Positions 1 to 8,930 are shown, counted from the stretch's first letter. The stretch: 64,000 nucleotides of DNA from Streptomyces sp. GQFP (GCF_021545335.1 NZ_CP089312.1:4402001-4466000), one strand, 5' to 3'. Notes: generated from the sequence alone by a model not told the origin. Numbers and translations are program-made.

Positions 1-351
1 CCGCAGGTGTCGCACATTCTCTAAATGAAGCATCCCGCAACAGACGGGACTCGCCGTCGAACTTCGCCGCCACCCCGAGCATCCCGGCTGTTGCCCTCGG
101 GTCGACGATCAGCCGCCGCTCCTACTTGATGGGGCGAGTCACGCACCTACTTGTCGAATACCCACAAATCGCCGGTCAACGCTGAACCCAGGAATGCGGG
201 CCCCTTATCGCCGTCCGAGCGCTGCGGCTGCACTCATGGCCTCACATTGGCCACACCTGATCCTTGACAGCTCATCAGCTAAGGCCGCCACCACCGCAAA
301 AGCCCAGTTCAAGGGCCCGACCCTAGATGTCACCACAGGAGCTGCACCTTG

Positions 352-374
352 GACCTACGCATTACGATGCGTAG
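352..374 (-). repeat. tRNA-Thr anticodon-arm look-alike (copy 1)
   Basis: On the plus strand GACCTACGCATTACGA repeats the 16 bases of the tRNA-Thr remnant that start about 100 bases downstream. It continues to form an inverted repeat CTACGCAT-TACG-ATGCGTAG. On the minus strand this is an anticodon-type stem-loop with CGT in the loop, outside any tRNA gene. The same arrangement recurs at 42710-42732. It may be a second crossover-like site or a relic of an earlier insertion. Confidence 0.6.
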
Positions 375-422
375 ACAGCATGCATCCGATTGGCCCGGAT
401 TCCAAGGTCAACAGAAACAAGA

Positions 423-452
423 AACCCCAGGTCAGAGGCATGACCTGGGGTT
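423..452 (-). terminator. Hairpin terminator after tRNA-Thr remnant, copy 1
   Basis: A perfect 12-bp inverted repeat (AACCCCAGGTCA / TGACCTGGGGTT) with a 6-base loop. On the minus strand it is followed by a T-rich stretch (TTTCTTGTTTC). It lies just downstream of the tRNA 3' end, as expected for the terminator of the original tRNA gene. Confidence 0.75.
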
Positions 453-457
453 CACCA

Positions 458-503
458 TGGAGCCGCCTTCGGGATTCGAACCCGAGACCTACGCATTACG
501 AGA
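458..503 (-). pseudogene. tRNA-Thr(CGU) 3' half, attachment site copy 1
   Basis: The minus strand reads from the anticodon loop (CTCGTAA) through the T-arm (GGGTTCGAATCCC) and acceptor 3' strand to an encoded CCA. This matches a Thr tRNA with anticodon CGU. The sequence before the anticodon loop cannot form the 5' half, so only the 3' half is present. Tyrosine-recombinase elements commonly insert at tRNA 3' ends and leave such a copy at the far end. Further copies lie at 32237-32280 and 42816-42862. Confidence 0.85.
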
Positions 504-797
504 ACACTAGTGATCGTGACACGAGCTGCCACCCTATGCCTCCGGATCCAGCTTTGCCTGATCAGAACACATGCGGCCTTTTGGCCGGTGTTATCGCGTC
601 CACCTGGTCCAGAGGCGTCCGGCCTCCCCTTGGCCTCCCATGGGTCCAACGTCCGCACCAAGGTGCTGTCCAGCGGAGTCGTAGGCACGGTCTTTGGCTG
701 TGCAAGGTTGGACTGTAGAGAGTCCACATGGCGCTGCTCGGAATGGCAACTCTGGCTGGTGTGGATAGGGCGACGGTCGGCAGCGTACCTCCGGGCG
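504..797. other. Right flank of att copy 1 and array trailer
   Basis: No gene is supported here. The part around 550-680 (CCTGATCAGAACACATGCGG, then CCAGAGGCGTCCGGCC) is a diverged version of the flank to the right of the other two attachment sites (32330-32420 and 42915-43000). The last 70 bases before the first clear repeat contain GCTGCTCGG and AGGGCGAC fragments. These could be a fully decayed repeat, but the match is too weak to count. Confidence 0.5.
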
Positions 798-3700
798 GTG
801 GGGATCCTCGGCCGCCCCGGAGGGCGACAGCCACCGGCACCCTCCAGCGAGTACGTGCCGATGCCGTCGCCGTTGCGATCCTCAGTCGCCACGGAGGACG
901 ACCGCCAGTATGCGCGGGGCCCGCAACACGCACGCCACGTGGATGTTGCGATCCCTGGTTCACCCCGGAGAGCGACCGCCACGTACGGTCCGTCCGGCCA
1001 CGTCCGTTTCTGGGAGAAGTTGCGATCCTCGGTCACCCCAGAAGGCGACCGCCACACAGGGCGCACCGGTCGTGGACGTAGACGACGTGGGTGTTGCGAT
1101 CCTCGGTCACCCCGGAGGACGACCGCCACTCTGCGCCAGCGTGATGTGCAGCCACTGGTCCTCGACGTTGCGATCCTCGGCCGCCGCGGAGGACAACCGC
1201 CACTTGGGGCGTTCCGAGCTGTCATTGGGGTCGTCGTCTTTGGGTCCTCGGTTGCCCCGAAGGACGACCGCCACCGGCGACCGACCGGCTTGGGCTACTG
1301 CTGATGGTGCTGTTGTGATCCCCGGTCGCCCCAGAGGGCGACCGCCACCCGTGTGGCGGGACGGCTCTGCAAGTTCTCTCCCGGAGTTGCGATCCTCGGC
1401 CGCCCCGGAGGGCAACCGCCACACTCAACCTCGCGGCGCTCGGCGTCCAGGTCGATGACGTTGCGATCCTCGGTCGCCTCGAGGGCAACCGCCAGTCGAT
1501 GTCCTCGTCGGCGATGCGCGCTGCCTTGCCGTTGCGATCCCCGGTCGCCCCAGAGGGCGACCGCCACGTCCACGCCGATCGGGAAGGCGTAGCTCCCCCT
1601 CGGCCCGTTGCGATCCTCCGTCGCCCCGGAGGGCGACCGCCACCCGCCAGCCGGGGCGGTATCGCCGATCACCGCGCTGTTGCGATCCTCGGTCGTCCTG
1701 GAGGGCGACCGCCACCGGGTACGGCCGGATCGGCTACCACGGCACTGCGAAGTTGCGATCCTCGGTCACCCCAGAGGGCGACCGCCACGTCCAGCTTGGC
1801 CCGGTTCAGCCGGGTCATGGCGTCGTTGCGATCCTCGGTCACTCTGGAGGGCGACCGCCACTCGAGGTCGACGAGTTCGTTGTCGATGGCCTGTTTGCCG
1901 TTGCGAACCTCGGTCATCCCGAAGAGCAACCGCCACCCGGCGCTTCTTGGCCCGCTCCTTTCGGTTGCGATCCTCGGCTGGCGCAAAGGACAACCGCCAC
2001 GGAGCCGTCCGCGTCTTCGCCGAGGACGGGAAAGTAGTTGCGATCCGCGGTCACCCCGGGGGGGCGACCGCCACGTGCACCTCGGCCGAGCCGTACTCGG
2101 AACGGACCTTGTTACGATCCCCGGTCACCCCAGAGGGCGTCCGGCACGTAGTCCCGCACCATCTCCTAGGTCGCCCCGGAAGGCGACCGCCACATTCTCG
2201 CCGGTGTCTCAGTCAGTGGCGACCGTACGGTTGCGATCCTCGGTCACCCTGGAGAGCGACCGCCACCACAGGTCGACGAGCCACGCCCAGGAACCTTCTT
2301 GTCGTTGCGATCCTCAGTCACCCCGAAGGGCGACTGCCACTTGTCCTGGTCGACGATGACGCCGCGCTGGGAGAGGTTGCGATCCTTAGCCGACCCGAAG
2401 GACGACCGCCACTGCGGGGACGGCTACACATCGACCGCAACGGGTCGGCGTTGCGATCCTCGGTCACCCCGGAAGGCGACTGCCACGGGAGCGGTGGGGC
2501 CGCAACGGCGCGCAGACCATCATGTTGCGACCCTCGGCCGCCCCGGAGGGCGACCGCCACACGCGGTGCAGGGTAGTGATCGCCTGTCCGATCACGGGGT
2601 TGCGATCCTCGATCGCCCGGAGGGCGACCGCCACTCTTGCGCTGCTCCTGCTGGTCCTGGAGGCGCGGGAGTTGCGATCCTCGGTCACCCCGGAGGGCGA
2701 CCGCCACGCCCAGGCCGGTGCCGTGGGCCTTGATCGCCGTGGCGTTGCGATCCTCGGTCACCCCGGAGGGCGACCGCCACCCGCTCCTTCGTCTTCCGGC
2801 CGTAGCCGTCCGCGAAGTTGCGATCCTCGGTCACCGCGGAGGGCAACCACCACGTTGCCCTCCAGCGTGGCGCCGGGCTCAGTGAAGGGGTTGCGATCCT
2901 CGGCCACCCCGAAAGGCAACCGCCACCCGAAGCCCGCATGCCGTACGTCGGGGACTCGATATGTTGCGATCCTCGTCTCTCGGACGGCGGCCGCCACACG
3001 GGATGCCCCGGGGCTTGAGGATGCGCTCGATGGTGTTGCGATCCTCGGTCACCCTGGAAGGCGACCGCCACGGCTCGGGCGAGCCACGCGAGCGCCCGGG
3101 CGGCATCGTTGCGATCCTCGGTCAGCCCAATGGGCGACCGCCACCCGGGCGGGGTGCCCCCGTCTGGCCAGGGCGCCGGAGTGTTGCGATCCTCGGTCAC
3201 CCCGGAGGACGACCGCCACCAAGCCCCCGGTCGCCTTCGACCCGGACGCCGTGAAGTTGCGATCCTCGGTCATCCCGAAGGACGACCGCGACTGCTCAGC
3301 TCGCTGCTCCGGGTCGAGTTGTTCCGGGTTGCGATCCTCGGTCCCCCTGGAAGGCGACCGCCGCATCAGCCCGCACTGGCCTTCGGGGACGAGCGGGTTG
3401 CGGTTGCGATCCTCGGCCCCCCGAAGGGCGACCGCCACGGGAGCCGGTGCCCGCGCCCGCGCCCGCGCACGTGATGTAGAAATTGCGATCCTCGGTCACC
3501 CCGGAAGGCGACCACCACCATCGTCCTCTTCATCGTCATCCTCAAGTCCGCGAAGTTGCGATCCTCGGTCGCCCCAGAGGACAACCGCCACGGTCGACGA
3601 GTTCGTTGTCGACGGCCTGCTTGCCGTTGCGATCCTCGGGTCACCTGGAGGGCGACCGCCACCGGCGAGGGAGTCGACACCGTTGGCGAGGCGGTAGCCG

Positions 3701-5124
3701 TTGCAATCCTCGGTCACCCCGGAGAGCGACCGCCACTCAAGATCTTCTCGGCCTCGCTCGCAGTCGTCAGGTAGTTGCGATCCTCGGCCGCTCCGCAAGA
3801 CGACCGCTACGTGCCGCGGTCGCCGTGCGTGCCGAAGGGCAAGGCGTTGCGATCCTCGGTCACCCCGGAGAGCGACCGCCACTACGTGCCGGACACCTGG
3901 GACGTGCGCTCCACCCTCGTTGCGATCCTCGGTCATCCCGTAGGACGACCACCACGACATCCTGAGCGCTCCGCTGAACGAGCCGATCCGGTTGCGATCC
4001 TCGGTCACCCCAGAGAGCAACCGCCACGCGGGGATCGCCGGTCGAGTAGTGCTGGATGGCCCAGTTGCGATCCTCGGTCACCCCGGAGGGCGACCGCCAC
4101 TTGATCTCGCGCGCCAGACCGTCCGGCCTCATTTCGTTGCGATCCTCGGTCGCCCCGGAGGACGACCGCCACGCGGGCTCAGACCCGCAGAGGTCGTGCT
4201 GACCAAGACGTTGCGATCCTCGGTCACGCCGGAGGGCGACCGCCACCAGCCGGGCGTAGGACATCGTGCGGTCGATCTCCACGTTGCGATCCTCAGGCAC
4301 CCCGGAGGGCGACCGCCACGTGCGTTGATGTTCAGCGGAGTGGTGGTCGGCCCGTCATTGCGATCCTCGGTCACCCCGGAAGGCGACCGCCACTCGGAGT
4401 CTCCAGGTTGCGGACCCAGTCGATGCCCGCGTTGCAATCCTCGGTCACCTCGAAAGGCGACCGCCATCGGCGGAGATTTGCCTGGCTCGCTCGTCTTCGG
4501 TGGAGTTGCGATCCTCGCTCGCCTCGAAGGGCGCCCGCCACTGCTTGAGGCAGTACTCGATGGCCGACCGGAGCCGGTGTTGCGGCTCTCGAGCGCCCCG
4601 GAGAGCGACCGCCACGATGACGGTCGGTGCCCTCGCCCAGTCCCCGAAGATGCGATCCTCGGCCACCCCGAAGGACGACCGCTAGGTGAAACCGAAGGTC
4701 AGGTTGAGTCAGACACCGATGTTGCGATCCTCGGTCACCCCAGAGGACGACCGCCACGAGCCGACCCAGTCGACGTACGCCTCCATGAGGCAGTTGCGAT
4801 CCTCAGTCACCCCGGAGGGCGACCGCCACCGGTGATCGTTTCGTACGGCGAACCCGGTGTGTTGTGGTTGCGATCCTCAGCCGCCCCAGAGGGCGACCGC
4901 CACCCGAGTCCGTGATCGGGCACCTGGAGTGGACGAACCAGTTGCGATCCTCGGTCACACCGGAAGGCGACCGCCACGAAGATGCTCAGCGTCAGAGTGA
5001 CCGTGCTGCGGAAGTTGCGACCCTCGGTCACCTTGGCGGGGGACCGCCACTCGACGGCGAGGACGGCCCGCTGCGCGGGGAGCAGCCGTTGCGATCCTCG
5101 GCCACCCGGGAGAGCGACCGCTAG
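798..5124 (-). CRISPR. Type I-C CRISPR array, 60 degenerate repeats
   Basis: I count 60 repeats and 59 spacers at a period near 73 bases. The plus-strand repeat is usually 37 bases, starting GTTGCGATCCTCGG, with a palindromic middle (TCRCCCCGGAGGGCGA), ending CGACCGCCAC. Spacers are mostly 34-38 bases. The orientation is inferred: on the minus strand the repeat ends in GGATCGCAAC, like the 3' end of type I-C repeats, and this agrees with the cas genes. Repeats vary at almost every unit. The GTTGCGATCCT end is intact in most, whereas the GGAGGGCGAC arm varies often. Repeats 19 and 20 (2111-2147, 2157-2193) are separated by only 9 bases. The last repeat (5088-5124) ends 3 bases before the cas7 stop codon, so there is no leader and the array is probably transcribed with cas5-cas8c-cas7. 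Confidence 0.97.
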
Positions 5125-5127
5125 TGG

Positions 5128-6000
5128 TTATCCGATCAGGGTGGTGAGGGTGACGCCGTCGGGCAGTCCAGCCTCCTGCACGTCGACCTGGTAGTCGGTG
5201 AACGCGCGGGCGGTGGCATCACCGGGGCCCTTGATGGTGATGCGGTCCAGAAGCTGGCGCGCGGGGGCTTTGCCGTACTTGTCGTCGTGGGTGAAGACGT
5301 ACAGGCCGCGCAGGTTGAGTTCGCCGCGGGCGGCGGCGCGGTCGTGGTCGAACATGAGGGTGAAGGCGCGCCAGAACATGGCGAGGTCGTCGCTGGTGAC
5401 ACCGGTGCGGGCGGCGAGGGGGGCGCTGAAGTGGCCTTCGCCGCGGTAGAGGCCGTAGGGGACGATGTGCTTGGAGCCCATCTCGGTGTTCTTGCCGGCG
5501 TCGACGTCTTCCTGCCTGGTGGGGGTGACGCGGGTGATGCCGTATTCGAGGGGGGTGACGGGGTCGACGGAGCGGGAGAAGGTGAGCTGGAGGGGTCCGC
5601 GGACGCGGCCGGCCTGGCGGTCCTTCTTACCGGTGGTCATGACAGCGCCGAACATGCGGATGTCGAAGAAGGTCTGGCACATCCACTGCTGGGCGTCGAG
5701 CTGGCTGGCCTGGTCGCCGAGGGCGTCTGGGGCGTAGGCGCGTTCGTGCTGGGCGTTGAGGGCGACGCCGGCTTCGACGTAGATGTCGTAGCCGGGTTTG
5801 TTGTCTTCCTCGTTGAGGAGGGAGACGGTGTTGCGGATCTTCCGCTTGAGGGCGACGTCGGTGATCAGGCCCTGGCCGGAGACGGGGTCGGTGCGGGGCA
5901 TGCCGCCGGCGTCGGGGTCGCCGTTGGGGTTGCTGTCGCGTGCCTCGATCAGGTACACGAAGTCGATCTTGTGGTTGGGGTCGAGGTGCGGCGCGGTCAT
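5128..6000 (-). CDS. cas7: Cas7 (Csd2), type I-C Cascade backbone
   Basis: A 290-residue protein of the Cas7/Csd2 (DevR/Csh2-like RAMP) family, which forms the helical backbone that holds crRNA. Near the start it has the family signature YLIEARDSNPNGDPDAGG (residues 16-33), followed by GLITDVALKRKIRN; later regions include FGAVMTTG and the GPLQLTFSRSVDPV segment. The ATG at 6000 follows AGGAG at a good distance, 86 bases below cas8c. The stop codon (5128-5130) is 3 bases from the last CRISPR repeat. In usual I-C operons cas4, cas1 and cas2 follow cas7, but here the array does. The frame looks intact and functional. Confidence 0.95.
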   Translation of the reverse strand: MTAPHLDPNHKIDFVYLIEARDSNPNGDPDAGGMPRTDPVSGQGLITDVALKRKIRNTVSLLNEEDNKPGYDIYVEAGVALNAQHERAYAPDALGDQASQLDAQQWMCQTFFDIRMFGAVMTTGKKDRQAGRVRGPLQLTFSRSVDPVTPLEYGITRVTPTRQEDVDAGKNTEMGSKHIVPYGLYRGEGHFSAPLAARTGVTSDDLAMFWRAFTLMFDHDRAAARGELNLRGLYVFTHDDKYGKAPARQLLDRITIKGPGDATARAFTDYQVDVQEAGLPDGVTLTTLIG

Positions 6001-6086
6001 GGGCTGGTTCTCCTGGTCTCGGTGAGGTCTGGGGCTGCCGGGTCGGGCAGGGCAGCATCGGATGGGGAGGGGATGTGCTGCGGGGG

Positions 6087-7904
6087 TCAGGCCGCGGGCG
6101 GCGCGGTTGCGGGCTCGTCCGGGCCGCTGGCGTTCTCGTCGGCTTTTTGGGCCTGCTTGTGGGCGGCGCGGGCCGCGTTGTCGGCGGCACGCTGCTGGTC
6201 GTAGCCGAGGACGAACCATGCCTGCTGGCGGGTGGTGAGCAGCAGGGGGATGCCGTCGTCGAGCTGGGCGAGCGCGGCGAATGCCTCGGCCAGGCGCGCG
6301 TCGAGGGCGTAGTAGGTGCCGCGTTTGTCGCGGCGCAGCCGTTTAAGGTGGCCGCTGGCTCCGGCGCGGAGGGTGGTGAGGACGGCAGCGGGTGCGGTCA
6401 TGGCGGTGCCGAAGTACTTGTCGCCGATGGTGGTGTTGATGTCGCCGAGGGCGGCGTACTGGATGGCTTGCAGGACGGCGAAGGCGCGTCCGCACAGGTA
6501 GCCGGGTTCCCGGTTGGGTTCTTCGAGTTGGGGTGCGGGGCCGGTCACCTGGTGGTCCTTCCGGTTCGGGTGGAGTGCGAGGCGGAGCAGAGCAGTGCGG
6601 GGATGGTCGACGCGGCCGTCGGCGCGGATGCGCTGCAGCAGGTGGGGCAGGAGGCGGGCGGGCATCGGGCCACGGGTAAGGGCAGCGCGCAGCAGCTCGT
6701 TCTCCAGCCCCTTGGGCCCGCTGCGGGCGACGTACCGGCCAGCCTTGTCGTCCCAGCGGCCGGCCGCCAAGGCCAAATGCCACAGCGGCAGGTAGCGGTA
6801 CTTGTGCTCCCAGCCGTCGTAGGCCCGGTGGTGCTCGAACCAGGCGCCGAGGTGGTTGCGCAGGCGGCCGACGGGGATGTCGAGCCAGTCCAGGACCACC
6901 GCGCGGGCGTTGTTCAGGCCGAGGGTGAGTGCGTAGTAGGCACCCGGGTCCAGGCGCTCGGCGGCGATGGGGTCGGGGCACTCGTGCAGGGCGTCGAGAA
7001 GCTTGGCGACGCTCTCCTCGGTCGGGGTGTCCAGGCATCCGAAGAGGTCATCGACCGGCTCCTTGGTCCACCACACGGTGACCGTGTCGCTCCCGCGCCG
7101 ACGGTGCGTGTCGGTGGACAGCAGCAGGTTGAGCGCGGCCATGGCCCGGCTCCCGCAACGTTCACACACTGGAGTGTTCACCAGCTGCAACGCCCCGCCG
7201 CGGCCCTGGGCGGCGGCGTTGATACTGATCAGTTGGGAGTCGCGGCCCAGGCCCCTGGTGGGGATCGCCCCGGACTTGATGCTCTCGGGGATCGTGGACA
7301 GCAGCTCGCCCTGCTCGCCGCACACCAGGCACAGACCTGTCGCGCCGCTGCCGGACTTGCGGGCCCGCACGGTCGCCGCCCACAGGGCACACGCCGTGGG
7401 CAGTTCGTGCAGCCAGGTCCCGTCATGGCCCAGCAGGGCGACGGTGTCGGCCGAGGTGATGTCGTCGGGCAGCGGAATGCGGGCCAGGCCACCGCTGGTG
7501 ACGAAGGCATGCACGGCCTGCGCGTACGGATCGTCCGGAGCGCTCTGGGCCCAGGTCAGCAGCAGGTCGGTGTATTCGCGGTGGCGTCGGATGGCTTCCG
7601 CCCTGGCCGCCTCGCTGACAGTGCCGTCCGTGCCAACCTTCGGCACCGCCAGAACGTACTGGGCGGTGTCGACCAGCAGGTACGGCGGCGGCATCTTGCC
7701 CGACCGGTAGGCGTAAGGGGCGTCCCTGGCAAGTGGCTTGTCCTTCGATCCCTTGGCCGGGCGGCGGTCGTGAAGCTGGGCGGTTAAGCCGTCGGCGTCG
7801 ATCCGCAGCACCCACTGGATCTTCTTGGGCCGGTAGTAGGCGGGCGGGAGCATGCCGTCGGCCTCGGCCCGTTCGGCGACTTCGGTCAGACGCTGCAGCA
7901 GCAT
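6087..7904 (-). CDS. cas8c: Cas8c (Csd1), type I-C large subunit
   Basis: A 605-residue large subunit of the I-C effector complex, expected to recognise the PAM and hold the R-loop. Two CXXC pairs (CLVC at 192-195 and CERC at 247-250) form the zinc-finger-like element seen in Csd1 proteins. The C-terminal third contains the GYLCGRAFAVLQAIQYAALGD-type segment and an alpha-helical end (AAHKQAQKADEN) typical of the family. Type I-C uses an internal start in cas8c to make Cas11c; I did not locate one with confidence. The ATG at 7904 is 7 bases below the cas5 stop, so the two are translationally close. Confidence 0.93.
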   Translation of the reverse strand: MLLQRLTEVAERAEADGMLPPAYYRPKKIQWVLRIDADGLTAQLHDRRPAKGSKDKPLARDAPYAYRSGKMPPPYLLVDTAQYVLAVPKVGTDGTVSEAARAEAIRRHREYTDLLLTWAQSAPDDPYAQAVHAFVTSGGLARIPLPDDITSADTVALLGHDGTWLHELPTACALWAATVRARKSGSGATGLCLVCGEQGELLSTIPESIKSGAIPTRGLGRDSQLISINAAAQGRGGALQLVNTPVCERCGSRAMAALNLLLSTDTHRRRGSDTVTVWWTKEPVDDLFGCLDTPTEESVAKLLDALHECPDPIAAERLDPGAYYALTLGLNNARAVVLDWLDIPVGRLRNHLGAWFEHHRAYDGWEHKYRYLPLWHLALAAGRWDDKAGRYVARSGPKGLENELLRAALTRGPMPARLLPHLLQRIRADGRVDHPRTALLRLALHPNRKDHQVTGPAPQLEEPNREPGYLCGRAFAVLQAIQYAALGDINTTIGDKYFGTAMTAPAAVLTTLRAGASGHLKRLRRDKRGTYYALDARLAEAFAALAQLDDGIPLLLTTRQQAWFVLGYDQQRAADNAARAAHKQAQKADENASGPDEPATAPPAA

Positions 7905-7911
7905 CGGCGCC

Positions 7912-8673
7912 TCACCCCGCCTCGGCCCCGTCTGCACGCCAGCCGGATCCGGTCGGCATGACCACCTCGCCCGCTCCCAGCGGCCTGAGCGGCACCTGCA
8001 GCACGCCCTGGTGCAGCTGGGCGTGGAACCAGCGGTACTCCTCGCCGCCGGAGGTCGGGTAGCCGATCGAGTGCAGCATGACGCCCAGGTCCTCGTCCCG
8101 CTTGATGGGCGCGGTGTCGGTCTGTGGGCCGAAAGAGGCGCTGAACTCGCGGCAGCCGAGAAACGGCTGGGCAAAGCAGGCGCCCTTGTCCACGCGGCGG
8201 CGCAGTTGCTCGCGGTACTTCTCCTCGCGCCCGCCCTGGCCGCGTTCGGTCAGGACGACTTGAGTGCGGATGCGGTAGTTGACGTCGCGCAGCAGCATGC
8301 TGTTGCGCTGGTCCCGGTCCTTCTCGACGTCGTAGCGGCGGCCAGGGTCCCTGCGCAGGGCCGCGACCTCGCCGGCCGTGATCACGGATTTGACCTCGTT
8401 ACGGCGGACCGCCGTCCACTCGATCGGCGCGAGGACTTCGATCGACCGCACCACGTACTGGAATTCCGGCTTCCAGAAGATGGCCTCCAGCACCCCCACG
8501 GCCGCGGAGGGTCCCATCACCGGATACGAGACCCGTTCCACCTTCAGCTCCGGCCGGGTGAAGCAGGCCAGCGGACCGGCCACTTCCACCACAAGATCCG
8601 GAAATACCCAACCGTCATTGCCCCGCCGTTCAACTCGCCGCGAGGCAGCAGCTACACGAGACGCCACGCCCAC
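7912..8673 (-). CDS. cas5: Cas5c (Cas5d), crRNA-processing endonuclease
   Basis: About 253 residues, Cas5d-type RAMP protein. In type I-C this subunit replaces Cas6: it cuts the repeat hairpin and keeps the 5' handle. Family features are the VEVAGPLACFTRPELKVERVSYPV start, the VLEAIFWKPEFQ segment, and the NYRIRTQVVL and GCREFSASF stretches. Start choice: AGGAGAGGAG lies just upstream, and GTG codons at 8673 and 8667 are both well placed; a longer ATG form from 8697 is less likely. First gene of the cas5-cas8c-cas7-array unit, 550 bases downstream of cas3. Confidence 0.92.
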   Translation of the reverse strand: MGVASRVAAASRRVERRGNDGWVFPDLVVEVAGPLACFTRPELKVERVSYPVMGPSAAVGVLEAIFWKPEFQYVVRSIEVLAPIEWTAVRRNEVKSVITAGEVAALRRDPGRRYDVEKDRDQRNSMLLRDVNYRIRTQVVLTERGQGGREEKYREQLRRRVDKGACFAQPFLGCREFSASFGPQTDTAPIKRDEDLGVMLHSIGYPTSGGEEYRWFHAQLHQGVLQVPLRPLGAGEVVMPTGSGWRADGAEAG

Positions 8674-8765
8674 ACAACTCCTCTCCTGGATTCCCAAGTC
8701 GTCCTGTACTTCGCTGTGTTGTCGCCCAGGCCGGTCGACGCCAGTAGCTGCACACCGTAAGGGCA

Positions 8766-8780
8766 GCCACTGACATCGCC
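8766..8780 (-). promoter_or_regulatory. Leader motif shared with cas3
   Basis: GCCACTGACATCGCC on the plus strand (GGCGATGTCAGTGGC on the minus strand) is identical to 11564-11578 upstream of cas3. Here it is 92 bases upstream of the proposed cas5 start. Exact repetition of 15 bases in the two cas leaders suggests a common promoter or operator part. Its role is not known. Confidence 0.55.
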
Positions 8781-8888
8781 TCTGACCTGCTGGTTAGCCG
8801 ACGTCCAGGCGAAGCCTGAGTCGACCGCGCATGACTAGGGAGATGACGACGATCACAACGACGCCCACGGCCGTCGGAGGGCCGGACT

Positions 8889-8905
8889 TGTTGCCGGATC
8901 GATCT
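8889..8905 (+). promoter_or_regulatory. Short pseudo-spacer match before cas5
   Basis: The plus strand reads TGTTGCCGGATCGATCT. TTGCCGGA matches positions 2-9 of the pseudo-spacer, and TCGAT follows if a small gap is allowed. CCGGA also occurs 12 bases before CCGGA here, the same spacing as at the cas3-upstream site. It could be a weaker target of the crRNA-like RNA or a protein operator. Confidence 0.35.
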
Positions 8906-8930
8906 ACACGCGCCCTCTCGCTCTCTTCAT
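8904..8930 (-). CDS. Eight-codon reading frame with strong RBS
   Basis: ATG AAG AGA GCG AGA GGG CGC GTG TAG (MKRARGRV) sits 6 bases after AAGGAG, one of the best ribosome-binding sites in the window. AGA is rare in Streptomyces, and two of eight codons are AGA. RNA toxins of CRISPR-guarded CreTA modules use a strong RBS with a tiny rare-codon frame, so the likeness is notable but unproven. An overlapping frame downstream encodes a hydrophobic stretch (AVGVVVIVVISLVM) without a good start; a small membrane peptide whose start was lost is an alternative. Confidence 0.25.
   Translation of the reverse strand: MKRARGRV

Larger units (their letters stand above)
140..457. repeat. Left flank of attachment region, copy 1
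   Basis: About 320 bases that recur, diverged but clearly homologous, at about 42500-42815. Both copies begin with what looks like the same gene end in the plus direction (a tail reading LVEYPQIAGQR here and VVEYLQAIRQH in the other copy, each followed by TGA). Then come a GGCCTCACATTGGCCACAC-like segment, a tRNA-anticodon-arm look-alike and a terminator hairpin. I read this as the end of an integrated element next to its attachment site. No intact gene is visible between 1 and 797. Confidence 0.7.

Noticed and set aside
458..503. Complete tRNA gene
   Set aside because: The sequence 5' of the anticodon loop does not form the D-arm or acceptor 5' strand at any of the three copies.
728..780. 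Possible extra decayed repeat before the first one
   Set aside because: Only short fragments (GCTGCTCGG, AGGGCGAC) agree; the middle does not align, so I did not count it.
194..5030. Many long open frames on both strands across the array region
   Set aside because: They follow the 73-base repeat period and consist of repeated RSSVTPEGDRH or GRPPGRPRIAT phrases, which are the CRISPR repeats read as codons.
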